From Lates calcarifer (lineage: Eukaryota > Chordata > Actinopteri > Centropomidae), in assembly GCF_001640805.2 (NCBI RefSeq), contig NC_066847.1, forward strand, positions 24,357,504 through 24,421,503: a stretch of 64,000 nucleotides of DNA, read 5' to 3'. How positions within the stretch are numbered: position 1 is the stretch's first letter; every line of letters starts with the position of its first letter. Of this stretch, positions 35,484 through 50,105 are shown in pieces. The notes below the pieces were generated by a model that made no database searches, was not told the origin of the DNA, and saw nothing but the letters and a program-made list of their open reading frames with translations. The position numbers and the translations under genes are program-made.

Positions 35484-36344
35484 GCCTCTGTGTTTCTCCT
35501 TCTGCCTTCCTTCAGTCCCTAAAAATAAATTGTTGCATCCTCACTAGTTGCGTTGCGTGATTACGCAAAGTAGTGAGTGGTGTGGGCGACATCAGAGGAA
35601 ACAAAGCGGGGGTCTGAAAAGCAGCATTCAGTGATCGTCAGATGATGGGAATTCATTCATGAATTCAGTCGGATGTACTCGACTTTCCAAGGCACACAAA
35701 TATTCCCCTGAAAAATCCCTAAAAAATGGGACATTTTGGAGGAATAGTGTGATGTGAACATGTTATCCTGCCATGACAATGTGTATAGGAATAAAACATC
35801 AATCACAAATACAAGAGTTTTTCTTTCTAGCGAAAAAAAATGGAGAAAAGAAAGACAGTAACTTATTTGTTTAATATATTCTTGACTACTGAAACACTGA
35901 GGCAGAATAATACACTAACCAACACAATTTCTATATGTAATATAAGTTGAACAGTGTGAACAAGAGGTTTTTATATGACAACCAGCCTGTATAACACCTG
36001 GTGTGTGTGTTGACTCCAGCTTTGACAGCATGCAAGGACAGTGATTGACAGCTGTTTATTTGGACCAGCCAAAGTCATATAGTAAGACAGGTTCTGCTTA
36101 TTTGAACACATGTGCTCAGGGAATTTTGAAATGTTGTCTCAGTGTGGATGGACAACTGCATCCATGTGTGGAGAAGAACTGATTTAGCCTTGAGATACAA
36201 AAAAATCAAAGACCCAAATATTGCCCATCTCAAAACTGTGGACCATCACAGCTTCTGGATGGTTGTCCACAAATTAGAGAGAGCTTTAAGAAAGCTGCAT
36301 CTTTAAATCAACATATCTGAGCATTTTCCATAAAAATATTTTCA

Positions 36345-37000
36345 GGTGTTTGGTCCATAGATTCCAGGTAGTTTTTGTAATAGATCTCATAGTCCCCTAC
36401 AATCCCACTAGGACATTGTGCTCCCATAATGCTGGTTTACTGGTGGTTCCCAGAGTTTCCAGGAGCAGAATGGGAGGCAGAGCCTTCAGCTATCAGGCTC
36501 CTCTACTGTGGGACCTTCTCCCAGTTTCAGTCCGGGAGGCAGACACCCTCTGTACCTTTAAGAGCACGCTTAAAACTTTCCTTTTTGATAAAGCTTATAG
36601 TTAGGTTTGGCTCAGGCTTGAACCATCCTTTAGTTATGCTGCAATAGGCCTAGACTGCTGGGAGATTTCCCATAATTCACTGAGCTTCTCTCTCTCGCTC
36701 TTTCTCTCTCTCTCTCTCTCTCTCCCCATCAGTATGGATTCATATCCCATATTACATGTTACTAACTCAATATCTTTCTGTCTCTCTCTCCTCTTCTGTC
36801 ACTTTCTGCAGGTACTTTTGCCTCTGGAACTGTAGAGTCTGATCTGTGATGACAAGCCTCTTGCTGCTCCTACAACTCTGCACAACACCTGCTGTTGTAA
36901 TTACTAGTACTGCTTCTAGTTTTATTGCTACCTTTGCAATTAATACTTTAATTATCATTACTACTACTATATTATTGGTATAACCTTACTTTTTTCACAT
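36345..37000 (+). mobile_element. 3' fragment of an L2-type LINE
   Basis: In-frame remnant of the end of the reverse-transcriptase ORF: IVPYNPTRTLCSHNAGLLVV, then SRSRMGGRAFSYQAPLLWDL and FKSTLKTFLFDKAYS. The 3' UTR follows, with CT-rich runs (36686-36724) and 'ctgcaggtacttttgcctct' text. 5'-truncated, so not autonomous. Confidence 0.85.
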
Positions 37001-37378
37001 TCTGAAGTTTCATTCTGATGAAATAGCTGCAAGTAACATTAGTTAACTTACTAGCTATCATCATAACATGCAGCATGCTATGATTATTATTATCTCAATA
37101 ACGTTAACCAAATGAGTGCTTGCCTGCCTACCAGAACACATGCAAGATCAGTATCTCTCTGTAGCCCTAGCTCGTCATGAACAACAGAGCAGCTAGCTAG
37201 TTAGCATCTTCTTCGTCTTCATTTTTCCACACTCTCTGGTGCATCATCCTGTGTTTATGGTGGGGTAACCCCATAAAGGGAATATGACTCTATTGGTAGG
37301 TGACCAGATGAAACAGACTAAAATTAGGGGTTGATATTGGTTTTCCATTTCCTAAGGAAAAAAAAAATATGTACAGTT

Positions 37379-37412
37379 ATGTGTGTGTATGTGTGTATGT
37401 GTGTGTGTGTAT
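37379..37412. repeat. GT microsatellite
   Basis: Interrupted (TG)n/(TATG) tract. Confidence 0.8.
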
Positions 37413-38186
37413 GAATAGGCCAATTCAGTAAGATCACCACTAGTGATATTTCAGGAAACGTCATCCTTCTTTCTCTACAGCTATCTGTTTATTGTCTTAA
37501 TTATAAGTGTTTCAAAAACATTTAAATGAGTTATGTACCATGCAAAACATTTAAATGTTTATCAAGGTTTCAACTCAAGGTCAGCTCCCACATAGAGGTC
37601 AAAATGCATAGCAGATACTGGATAACTTACGTAGTAACCCCAAAAGGGCACTCCTACACTGTTATATGAACATATGATGCTGATAAAAGACCTCTAACAT
37701 CAAAGGTCCTAAAAACAAATCTGCTTTTCCATTTGTCTTTTTGTAGCTGCTCACAGTCCAGCCCATACAGAAGCATGACAAAATGTCACGGCCTGCTGAC
37801 GTAGAAACACAGTTCAGTCTCAACGTAATCAGTTAAAATACACACTCACCCACCTACAAGTCTACGAGGTTAGTGAGGGAAATCTCAGTGGTGAGGTCAC
37901 AGCTCACCACAGGATGACTGAACACACACGTACACACAGGCATAAATACAAAAGTGCAGAAAAATACACACACGTGTCTTTCAGCATCGAGGTCAGGGTA
38001 CACCGCAACAATAGTGGGATGGAAGCTGGACGCCTACCCCTCTCAATTAGTTACACACGCACACTCACATTAAAACACATTCACAACTATCCCTCCTGAC
38101 GTGTTAGTTGGCCATGAGGTCTGCAGTGTACAAGCAGGGTAAACGTGGGTGTTACGAGGTGAACCAGATGCAACTGCAGAATGACC

Positions 38187-38190
<4 letters not shown>

Positions 38191-38238
<48 letters not shown>
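38191..38238. repeat. CA microsatellite
   Basis: 24 uninterrupted CA units. Confidence 0.97.
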
Positions 38239-38240
<2 letters not shown>

Positions 38241-40682
38241 CTGGTATTTAAATCAAAATAAAGCTACTTGCTGACTTGCTTTATGTCCATAAATTGTTGG
38301 CTGGTTTTGGTCTGTCAACAGCTGTGCCACTTTCTAGTTTAGTCTGTCAAAATGTATTTAAGTTTTGTCCCCTCAGACTAAACACAATACCCCACTGATT
38401 ACATGGATTTGGACCGGTCAGAGTAAAGTGACTCCAGAGGTGAGCGTCAATGTGTGATAAATAATTCCTGATTTAAATTCAGCTGCAAAGATGCTGAGGT
38501 CACTTCTCTGTAGTGCTTTTGCCATCTTGTTTGCATACTACAGGCAAATAGTAGATCTCTTGCTGTCATAGCCAATTATTGTTCAGATCCTGGTTGCGTG
38601 GTAGCCAATATTGTGTGTGAATCCATCCGAGTCCCTCTCATTTCCATAACAGATCTCAAAAACGAACGAATGGAAAAGGGAACTGATAACTGTTTCTGTG
38701 TTGATAGTGACCTGAGACAGTGAAAGGTGAAAGACAGAGATAACTTTTTGAACTTGCACAACAAAGGCTTTTACCCATTCATGCAAATAAGGTTTACATG
38801 TAGGTTAACTTCAGAGGGAACGAGACAAAGAAGGACAAGAGGGTCTATACATCCTCATGACAGGCCCAACTGCAAATTGTGCACTGTACTTCATTAGGGC
38901 GATCATATTATGATAGCAGCTCAACAGTGAAAAGATTTTTTAACCTGATCTGGTTGGATTTGGTGCTGAAAGGGTTTTGCCTGCCATGTATCTCCAAGTG
39001 CTGATGTGGCAAAGACCTTGATTTGCATTACGGTCCCTGGTGAATTGTACATATCTGACATGCCTGTGGTGGTAACTTTTACAGGCCAGTTAATGGTTAC
39101 TGTTGCTGCTACTTCTGAACCTTTTCAATGCAGTTACAATGAAAGATTTCTGTGCTGCTTTTACTGCTTGTGAAAGCATATTTTTTAATGAATAGAAATT
39201 TCAATTCACATTTAATTATTTCTTAATCAGGTACCATGCACCATTTAAATTGTTGATTTAAGTTACATATGGTGTTTGTTATGCAAAGGAAAACTTTCTG
39301 TTGCTCTTCTTTGGGTTTACCATCCCTTGCCCAAGGTTTTTCTGTGTGGACATTTTTTCCTTGTCCATATTTAGAGTTTAGGAACAGATGGTGTTGTATG
39401 TTTTTCATATTTTAGAGCACTCTGAGACTATGTCTGCATTAATGCAACTAAATTTTAAAACACAGTTTTTGTGTGAAAAGAGAAACATTTTCAGGTTGTG
39501 TTTGGATCAACCTCTGTCCACAGTGAAACAGCTAAATCTCTTCTTCTTTGTCATCTTTTTAGTTCATAAGCTACAAAACTGAATCACAGCCAGCATCTGG
39601 CAAGGAGCTGATAAAATCAATAATTTGCAATGCTGTCTGACAAAACGGCTATATTAAATATTAACAATGAAATAGTGGCGTGCAGACATGCAACAGATGT
39701 TAATCCGAAAAACCTCTCTATGCGTTGTTTTATTTAAGGTCAGTTTAGTTCTGCTATAGGTCAGTGGGGTAGGGTGACCTTAGTGCAAAATGTTTTCAGG
39801 AAACCGAGGCCACACCACTTTAATCTGTGTTGTTGTACAGACAGAGAAGAAGCATGTTGCCTTGTTAAGGTTCTTGACCTTCTCATATTCTCCTCTCTGC
39901 CTTCCTGCGGTCCACCTCAGGGTTCTTGTTTCAGGATATTTTATATCTCTCACTGCCCGGGCCCCTCAGATGGAAATCACAGTGGACAAGTCTTTATTTT
40001 ACTAACTGATGAAAAAAGCCTCAACAGGATACTGAAATCATCAATGTGGGGCAAAGATACCTAGAGAAACTGTGGGCACATGGAGGCGGGAATTAGAGTG
40101 AAGGTGTAGTGGAAAAAGAGATTAAGAATGGTGTAGGAGTGTATCTGATGAAAACCTGTGAGCAACGCTTTGAGGGTGTGTGAAGAGAATGAAAGGGAAG
40201 CAGTAGCAGAGAGAAGCAGTGAGACAGGCATGAAAAAAGGAAGAGGCTTCCAGCAGCCCTTGTGCCCGGTGTTGGAAGTCTTGCCAGTCAAAGCAGTGAG
40301 TCACTTGTGACCTTGAGAGAAGAAATAACAGCAGAGGGATCCCTGGACTTCCACGGCAGCTGATGTGGTCACCTTGTTTTCTCTGGTGAGGTTTCTGAAA
40401 ATGATTTAGAGGAAACTCTTTAGGGCTTACGGACTGCGTGGTGTCGCGAGTGACGCATGCAACAAGGCTCATTCTCAGGATATGTTTGCATGCTCATCTG
40501 ACGGAGAAGTTTTCAGAGCACGCTCAGGATCAGTTTAATCCATTAATGGTAAAAGACTGAATGCATGCAGTTTTTTAGTCCAACCAAGCACTACAGCAGG
40601 TGAGTTTACTGTCTGGTTCTTCCTGTTTAAAAAAAAAAAAAAAAATTTTATACTTGCATATTTCTGTGCACATGGTGTGATA

Positions 40683-40990
40683 TTTTTGCATTTTGGGCCA
40701 GTCTTTAAAGTACCAAATAGGTCAGGACCAACACCTCGTCTATGTGGTTGAAAATTACCATCCCCTACCACCATGCACCGGTCAAACCAGCCAGTCGAGG
40801 CAGACGGGCGCCCACCATGAGCTGGGTTCTGTTCAAAGTTTCTACCTGTTGAGTTTTTCCTCACCACTGTTGCCAAGCGCCTGCTTATGAAGGAACACTG
40901 GGTCTCTGTAAATAAATTATAATGAGTATGATCTAGACATGCTCCACTGTATATGAACAGTGCCCTGAGATAACCTATGTTAGGTTTTGT
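40683..40990 (+). mobile_element. L2-type LINE 3' UTR fragment
   Basis: Shows 'gtcgaggcagacgggcgccc', 'gagttttt-cctcaccactgttgcc' and 'gggtctctgtaaataaatta', ending in a 'gtgccctgagataac' word. This is the typical 3' UTR of the same LINE group as at 36345. It abuts the next repeat without a gap. Confidence 0.65.
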
Positions 40991-41295
40991 CATCAGTCCA
41001 CCACTTTGGTCCAGACTGAAATATCTCAGGTATTAAGATTACGAGAGAGATAGAAGATGAATTGCCATGAAATTTTGTACAAACACTAACACTGACCCTT
41101 TCCTCTGGTGCCAGCATCATCAATTTTATTGTCTCCAGTACTTTGGTTTATGACTAAACACCTGTAAAAGCTGTGAGCAGCAAATGCTAGCATTCTAATA
41201 CACTAAGCTAGGATGGTTAGCATCGTCATTGTGTGCATATTATCATGCTGATGTTAGCATTTAACTTAAAGCTATGCTGCAGTCTTATCTGTGTT
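40986..41295 (+). repeat. Teleost interspersed repeat (copy 3)
   Basis: Starts 'cagtccaccactttggtcca', then 'attgccatgaaattttgtac', and ends 'gctgatgttagcatttaact' followed by taaagctatgctg. Confidence 0.7.
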
Positions 41296-43124
41296 GATTT
41301 ATTAGCAGTAGATTTATTGGCATCATTTGTTGAAAATGAAAGCATTTGTTTGCACCATAATATAATCACAAGCTGTATTCCTGTATCGATCGTCAGCTTG
41401 TGAGTTTAACAAACACAGTCAATAGACTTTAAAACCGAGCTGTGCCATGTACTACATCCAAATCAGGTATGACAGAGTTATAGCATGAGCCCCTAAAAAC
41501 CAATGTAAAGGCCATATATTCAAACTGATGTGGGATTGGATGATAAATTAACCAATACAAACATTGGTCAAATAATTAACATCACTTGATTTACAAATTA
41601 CAACTTGAGTACAGTACATATGACTTTCTGACCAGAAACATAGTCACTATTTACACCATTTAGCAGCATATGGCTTAAATAACTGCTACCAGGAAAACTC
41701 CCACACAATAGAGGGCATGAAAATGAGGAGGCAATTATAACTCTTCACTACTGTTGACTGTTATTTTCATGTTCAAAACACATCTACTCCTTAGCAGTGG
41801 CTTCCCACTAAATGCTGCATGTGTACTGTATATTCAGATGAATGAACATGTTTCTCCTGTTTCCAGTTGACCTTGACATTCCCTGGCATGCAGTGCCATA
41901 CTGAAGTAATGTACAAAATAAGAAATATTTCACATTCCCGTCACTGGTTGACAAGCTAATAAGGGCTTTCTGGCAGTGCAATATATTAAACAATTTGAGG
42001 GCCAACAGTGTGTTGTTCTGAATCTAGTCTTATCAGGTGAAAAGGCTACAGATACACAGAGAGGAGTATGTGTAATTAAAGGAGACTGAAGTTGATGTAG
42101 CTGAAACAACACTTGTATTGTTTTAAATGGGAAATGTGATATTGAATCTCTTCCTGGCCATTATAAACTTTGCTGTGAACTAGACCGTGGACTATGCACC
42201 AATAGGAATTTAGATTCAAGTTAAAAGCAGCAATATTTAAGAGGTCCATAAAGTCAGGTGTACTGTAGCATTACAGGTTTCAGAAAGGACCGATAGAGAA
42301 CTGCAGTGTATTCATTCATTATACAGACAATCCTTTGCCGGGAAACTACCGGATTCTGTAAAATGAATCTCAAATAAACTCACAGTTGAATTACAAGGAC
42401 GTATTTGACAGTGTTTTGATTATTTTGCCAGGGGAGAAGTGATGGTCAGGTAAAGTCAACAGACAAGAGGCAGCAGCCTGCTTCCCTGTTTGTCTTATTC
42501 GTTTCATGAGAGGAGCGCTGAATGTGTGTATTTGTGTCTAATGTTTACTGTCCCAAAACGAGCGCGTGGCAAAGAAGTTCTTAGTCACCAGCCACAATCT
42601 ACAGTGGCGTGGACCCAAAGTAAAGATGGTCTTACTGTGCAACTACTGTACTTACACTGTCCGCTTACAAGGCTTCACCCCTGGCGACCTCAGTCACACC
42701 TCCATAAAATAACCAGAGTAAAAATAAAACACATGCCATAAAGAAAGAGGAAGTAGATTTTGGCTTGAAGCCTCTAATCTCACACATAATTCAGGAATAA
42801 TTCTGTTTTAATAAAAAATACACAACTAAACCAGATGTTCCCCAGGGCAGAAAAATGACTGCTTATATACAGGATTTTTGGAGCACTAATAAACTGTCAG
42901 AAGTTTTATTACTTTTGAACATGCAGTAAGTGACAAGATGATATAGCACTTTTCTTAAGGTTACAAAGAGCTGCACAAGTGAAAGCGACATGAAAAATAT
43001 AAAGGAAAAATTAGCATGATTAAAACATTAGATAACATTAGTATGTAGCCCACCACAAAACAAGTACAATGTACAGTAAGAATATGTAAAACAAGAAAAT
43101 CCCAAGGGCTCTGTGAGGCTGTGC

Positions 43125-43510
43125 AGTGATGTTGTGCACTACATGCTAACATCAACAGGCTAACATGTATATAGTGACAATGCTAACATGATGACGTTTG
43201 GAATAATTTACCATGTTCACCATTTTAGTTTTGTGTTAACTACTGTGCTAACATTTGCAAATTAGCATGTAACACACTGTATAGCTGAGGCTGGTGGGAA
43301 TGTGATTTGTTTTTCTAGGTAATTGGTCGCAAAGTCCAAAGTAATTTTGACCAGATGATGGCACAAGATGATAAGTCAAGGGATCCACATAGTTATTACA
43401 GTTCATTCTGAGGGGTACATGAATGTATGTACCAAAATTCATGGCAAACCACCCAGTAGTTGTTGAGATATTTCAGCCTGGACCAAAGTGATGGGCGGAC
43501 TAAACAACTG
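43125..43510 (-). repeat. Teleost interspersed repeat (copy 4, inverted)
   Basis: Reverse orientation of the copy at 1112: from the right, 'ccaggctgaaatatctcaac', 'gccatgaattttggtacata', a 'gatcccttgac' word, and on the left 'agcattgtcactatatacat'-like text. Confidence 0.75.
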
Positions 43511-45445
43511 ACATACCAACAGTGCTAACCTGAGAAACATGCAACTAGCATTGCTGAAAATGTGTGCTTATTTAAAAATGACCTGATTGGAAGACAGGGT
43601 TTCCATGTGTCTCAGTGTTCATTTTTGCTGGGCTTTCTTTTTCTTCCTACTATCACCTCATTATTTTTTCACTTTCTGTGAAGTATGCTCATTCAAAAAT
43701 GGCATAATCAAGACTTGACAACGGGGTTTCCACTTGACTCGTACATTTTCGCTTTGTTGTCTTTTTCCATCATTATCTCTGTGAGTATTTTCCACTGGGC
43801 TAATCTCCTGCAGTCTCTGGTTACCTTGGAAAAGATGACAAACAGGCCAGCAGCCTCTGAAACAGCAGCATGTTTTCCTGCTCTCTCACCAGGATGCCAC
43901 TGGCATGCAGGCCACTAGGCTTTCCCAGCACTGAGGTCTTAGCTCTGCTCAGAGGAATGGCCTGCGTGCCTGCCTGTCTGACCGTCTGCTAGCAACTGTA
44001 TGTTGAGGAGTGTGTGGGTGGGCGTGTGTTCCAGAGAAGGCAAGTGTTGCCCACATTTATGACACTCCTTTGTGTTTTCTTGCCCCCTTCACCTCTTGTC
44101 AAAGAAAAATATGTCAGCATACAGGTCTGGGTCACTAAATGAAAGGAGAGCATATTCCTGAAATACTAGACATCCCTTTATAATCCCTGAAAAAACATTA
44201 CAGTATAATAACATTGCGCCATGCTCAAAGCAGTCCAAGTCTTAATATTGCTTTAATCACTATGATTATGAACATGAGTTCAGAGTGCAGAATGTTGGCA
44301 TGGAGATAGTTAAACAGTACCTATACTTAAATTTTATGTTGGCAGATTTGGTTAAACAAGAATTTTTTGCTTCCTTTTTGTCAGAAGCCACAAGAAAAGC
44401 AACCAAAACACAATATGTTCGAAAACTGTATTGATTTTTGCTTCACAGTATCAGATTAAAAACATAATTGCTGGCAATTTAAACCGCAGAAACGATTCAA
44501 AATGGATGGCCAGGGTACAATAAACTGATAAAAATTTTGTTTTGTGACTACATGAGGCATTTAAATGAAAAAATGAGATGTCAGATATTGCAAAAGGAAC
44601 AGGAGCAAAACAATGCATGCACAGTTTCATTTCAGTGAGTCACATACCTAATAAAAAAAGATGTGGAAAATGTAATGACTTTGAAGTAATCCTGTTGACT
44701 TCATTGACTTCATAAAGTCCCAAGTTGGTCAAAATACATGACCACATGCACTTATCTACTGTAAACAAAAATACAGATGTACACATTTATTAGACCACCC
44801 ATGTTAAACCTGACCTGTCATCACAATGTGAACTCTACAAAATCAGTGTTTTTTGGCTTTATTATTCGTTTAGACTGAGGTACATGTGTATATTGACTAT
44901 AACTATTCAAAGCATTTTGCTATTTGAAATATAACAAGGATATATAAAATGTATCTAATCAACATTTACAATGGGCAGTTTTGGTAACAGACTGACTTTA
45001 TTCCAAACTAAGCAACAATGGGGGGGTTGTTTACAATCTGACTGCTTCTGCTGCTCGCCTTGTTGGACTGTTCTAGCAATGTCGTCACCTTCCCCAAATC
45101 ACAGCAGTTAAGTTGGTGAGTAAAACATTATCACAACCGTTAGGAAAATAAGACCCAGGTTGTAAAAAAAAAAAAAAAAAAAAAATCCCTGAAATGATGT
45201 GCCCTTCCTGATTTCATTTGTTGATTCCTACCAGTATATATAAATTTAGGAGGCCCAGGGGCCGACACACGACTTCCAGTCAGCCTCTCTCCTTCATTTA
45301 CAGCCAATTATGTTTGTTTGCTTTGCTAACAAGACGCACTTATGCTCAGGCTAATTTTACGGTGATGATGGCACATGGCAGCGTGAAGTCAGAACACTAC
45401 CAGATTGTATGAAATGCACAGACAGGTAGACAGACAGACACATGA

Positions 45446-45483
45446 TTTAATTTATTTATTTATTTATTTTATTTTATTTTTTT
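45446..45483. repeat. TTTA-rich microsatellite
   Basis: Imperfect (TTTA)n tract; a poly-A run of about 22 lies at 45164-45185. Confidence 0.85.
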
Positions 45484-48400
45484 AAGTTAAATTACCAGCC
45501 AGCAAGGAGTGTGAGCTAAATCCACTGATGAGTTCACTGCCAGTAAAATGGCGTTGAAAACTATATTTGTCCGAACTGGGGTCTGGATGACTGGAAACGG
45601 CACAGAGGAAACCATTAAATCCTTCAGGAGAGAGAAATTGATAGGTGCACCGATGGAAAAATGCCACAAAAATGAGTGAGGAAAAAAGAGGGAGACAGCA
45701 ACAAGAAACTGGAGGAGGAAAATAAATACAAGAAAGGTTAATCTGATATATAGATCTCAACTCAAAGATGACAAATAAGGAAAAAGAGATCAGTGGAGAC
45801 AGGGAATAAATAAATATCAATGAATGTGTTCCCTTTGGGCCTTCACCACAGTGCTGTATTTGTTTAACAGAGGTTGTCAGGGGGAGAATTTTGTAAAGCT
45901 TCGTCCCATCCATCCAAGGGAGGTTTTCTTTTCAGCAAGGTCTCCCTCTCTGACCACAGCAGTGGTCCACTGACGGTCACGCTGCGGCCAAACTCTCGGT
46001 CTGCTCGACTTTCTTGGAAGCGTCATTACGACCACATGAAGAGAGAGAGGGAATACCATATCATTCCGTTAAAAGAAGAGGAGGACCTGTAAGCATGTGT
46101 GCAGGGGCAGGCTGGGCAGGAAACATTTAGACACACTTGAATACACACTAAAACCTGAGCAGACCAATGACCTCTTACGCCAGCAGAAAGAGGTGGGATG
46201 GGATTCATCACCAGAACAGCTGCCTGTCGGGAAAGGTATCACCACTGTGCATGCATGTGCAAAAGAATAAAGGAAAAGAAAAGTGCGCGCATGTGATGTT
46301 GTATCTTGATTGCAATTTTGTTAGCTGTTTGACTGATTGCCATTGTTTACTATTACTGTTTTAGAGCACTGTTGCTAATCACATTAATTGACATCAGATG
46401 CGCGCTCCACCTGTTTTTATGAGGATGCCTTGGAAGGAAGAACAAAGAACTGACTCTCACCAGTCTTCATGAATAAAGTAAACAAAAACAGGCTGACTGT
46501 TTCTCCCCTGCGATACTGCAAGTATGATCCAATATCCAGGTCAAGAAGTGAGACCACTGCAAGAACCACCCCAGCCTTCTTTAGGAAGTGTACACTGGAC
46601 ACAATGAAATACAAAAACACCCTAAGGTGATGTGACACGACACAAGATACGGTGAAAAGCTACACTACAATTTTACCAATATCTGACAGATTAGTGGTCC
46701 TGACTTCAGAGACCTACTTCAGTAGGGGTGTAGGATAACCCATTTAATCATTAGATATAATATAGTATAAATGCATACCAACACCATGTGGCCAATTCAG
46801 AAATGTATAAAAAGCATTTAAATCTATGATGATGTCTGTAATGAAACTGCAAACATCATCAAAATAAAAAATAAATTAAAAAATGGTTAAATCTTCGAGC
46901 AGGTTCTGGGCGGAGAAGCTGTCTTTATTTTTGCGTCTTACTAATTGAAACTGTGCTTTAAAATCTGTCCTCATTACTTTGATTGAAAAAGTCTTTTAGT
47001 CTGCACACAAGTTGTGTTTTGAACTGGAGGAGTTGTGTAATGTGACAGCTCTAATAGCTGTAATGTATTTTTTTAGTCAAAGAAATATTTTCAGCATTGT
47101 TTGTTTCCAAATTTCCAGACAGGCTACGTAAATTTATTTATTTATTTTAGAACATGTGCTTTAGATTATTTGTCAAATGCTTAATGGTAGAAATAATCTG
47201 AAACACATGTCTGAAGTGAATGAGGGAGCTGTATTCTAACAGCACAGCATCTTGCATTTCAATGATTATTTAATTTCAAATTTAAACAACCAAAGACATT
47301 AATATGCCTTCCCTACTGACACTGTGATAAACCTGTCATAAATATTTTTGGTTCAATTTTCTTCTCATGTGCCTCGGTTTGACGTTTTCAGCCTACCAGT
47401 GTACCACTGTATAAGCCTTTTGCGTTTTGACATGTCACCATTTATAAAGCACAGGTGTTGAATAATAAACCTAATATTGGCTGAATTCCATTTAGCAGCA
47501 CAACATGACAACAAAAAACTGACTGAAAAACTAAAATCGTCTTTAGTTTTCTTTCACTCATCTAAACAATACCTACAGAATCAAATGTTTAAAATGCCTA
47601 CCACCAATCTACGACTAATAAGCAAAACTTTTTGTCATTTCAAAAAAATTGAGGCTAATACTAAATCAAAACCAGGTGCTCCCTGAATAAGAACTGTTCC
47701 TCAGTGGGTTGTTTCTCCTAAATTTGTACATAGCAGTGGATCCTTTGAGAATTAAACTTGTGCAGTGCATCTACAAACTTTGAGGCTCCACTGTCACAGA
47801 CATTTAGGCTGCTGACACTTAAATTTCTCCAGATTTTATGTTTTTTATTAAATCAGACATGTTCAAAGGGTGTGTATGTTTGGATTATCCCTTAGCAAAT
47901 TTCCTGCTAGTTTGTCTGTGACCTTGCTTTTAAAAGTAGAAACATGTCATGTCATATTCAGAGGACATTTTTATGTTTTAATTTTAATTTCATTACAAAG
48001 GCAAATAAATATTTCACCTGTTTTTATTGCTCATGTCATCCAGTACATCTATGTCATTCCAAATAATTCAGCCACGTACTGGTTGTGACTCAGTATCTTT
48101 TGATAATATCTGAAACTTAGCTCTCAAGTATTAGGTGTTTTGAAGGAAGTATTCAGTATATGTTTCAGTATTTCTCTGAGTTCTACATCCACACCAGTCA
48201 AACAGCTGTTGTTTTCTCTCTCCAGGTTGGGATTATTATCAAGGTCTTGAACTAGAATGACAGTTATTTGGGGTATTTCCCTCAATTTGCCTCTGGTTTT
48301 ATTAAATATGACCAGTTTGACTTTGTGTTCAAGAGAAAAACTCCATCGTTTCTCAATGTACAGTAGGTTGGACAGTTGATTTTATGGAGTCCAGGGACAA

Positions 48401-49404
48401 TTTGAGGTCAGTTAGCGAGTTCAGTGCATTCCTTCTGTGGTGAATCAGTGTAATCTTATTGTTTTACCTTCTATCCTGTCATCTCTCTGAACCGCACACA
48501 GAGACAACAAATGACGCATGGGAAAATACATACTATTATGTATAAATGTAATGTGATCTAGTTCTGAAATTCCTCTTTGCATTTGTCATCATTTTACTGT
48601 ACAAGTTAGAGTTTATTGATGGATTCGTACTGAAACTATTTTGTTTTTCCTCTTTGTTGCCCAGAAATGATGTCAAGTAAATGTGTCTCCATCAGGACTC
48701 ATTATATTGAGACATCCTGTCAAAGAACATGTCTGTGCTATAAACAGTTAAAAATTAGATTTTTGGTTCCTGTTTAAATACAGCCTTAGTGGTCATAATC
48801 AACAAATGTTCTGGTGATGCCTCTAAAAACAGTTTAGAGATCCCTGTCTGGTCGGAAACTATTTATTTCCACATTCAATGGCAATAGGAAACATAAATGA
48901 ATGTTCCCCAGTGGAATCACACAGTGGCTCGGTGCTGGGAAGGCAGTGTGGGCCAGCCAGGAGAATAGACAGGTCATGAATTGGTGTGTGGGCCAGCCAG
49001 TGCCTCTGCTGGTAATGCTAAGCAATGGGTGGTAGAGAGCACTTAATGTGTCAGGGGTGAATAAACAGTGAGGTTTGCTGCTGTAATGGTTGGCAAAGAT
49101 TCTCGCAGTAAGAATCACATTTATTAGCTGTAATGCATCACACCTAAGCTACAATTAGAAAGGAATAACCACAGCCAGCTCCTAATTCTTTTCTGGTAGC
49201 AAAGCAATGTGTAAGGTCAGAGTGGAAGATGCCCAACTCTACAATGAAAACTTTATAGAGATGACTGCCTACAGTATTAATGAGACAAAATCCTTGGTCA
49301 AGATGACTTTTTATTCTATTCTGATGACACGTTGCTGAGCCACAGTAGCTGCATAAAGTTTCTCAACAACTACCAGATGCTTTTCCATGGAATTTGACAC
49401 ACTC

Positions 49405-50105
49405 AGTTAATAATTGTGGTGATCCCCTAACGCCATCATCGGGTTTGTCTATATTGGTAGTGTGTCATGTCCAGGAAATGTTAAGTCACTGTTGTGTTGT
49501 CCCGTCTTCATGTTGTCTTGTGACTTCCTGTTTTATTTTGAAATCTTGCTCTCCTCTCGTTTCAGGTCACTTGCCTCTTCCCCTCATGTGTTTCCCACTT
49601 GTCTGATTGCTTGCCCCGCCCTGATTGTCTCCACCTGTTTCCCCTTACCTTGTGTCTATTTAGAGTCTGTGTCTCCCTTTGTCCTGTGTTAGTTCGTCTT
49701 GTTCAGTCAGAGAGCTAAGCCAGTCTACACCTCGAGTCCTAGTCACGCCAGGTTTTTGATCCTTTGTGTTTGCCTTATTCTGCCTTGTTTGTTTAGTAGT
49801 TTTTGCCTCCTTTTGAGTGATTTTTTTGTTGATACTTTGCCTAGTGGTTTTGCCTCCTCACGAGCGATTTTGGTTTGATACTTTGTTACCTTTTGGGTTC
49901 CTCGCCTTGAGTGATTTTGTGTTGTTAGTTTGTCTAATAAAGATTGTTCATTTTTTGTACTTTGAGTCTGAGTCGTGCATTTGGGTTCACGTCCTAGTTC
50001 AGTCGTGACATAATGAGCATGTTAACCACAGTAAACATGCTGCCAAACATCAGTATGTTAGCATTTTCATTGTGAGCACGTTAGCATGCTGCCATCGGCA
50101 TATAT
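49405..50105 (+). repeat. Teleost interspersed repeat (copy 5), split by an insertion
   Basis: Left part 'ggtgatcccctaacgccatc' and right part 'gagcatgttaaccacagtaa' with 'gagcacgttagcatgctgcc' belong to the family at 1112. They are separated by the element at 49463-50010. Confidence 0.65.
49463..50010 (+). mobile_element. Nested non-autonomous element of about 550 bp
   Basis: Bounded by TGTCATG on the left and CGTGACA on the right, a 7-bp near-perfect inverted terminus. The interior is T-rich with 'gcctcctcacgagcgatttt' and 'tctaataaagattgttcatt', and has no ORF of note. No clear target duplication is visible. It resembles a dispersed element common in fish genomes; class unassigned. Confidence 0.6.
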
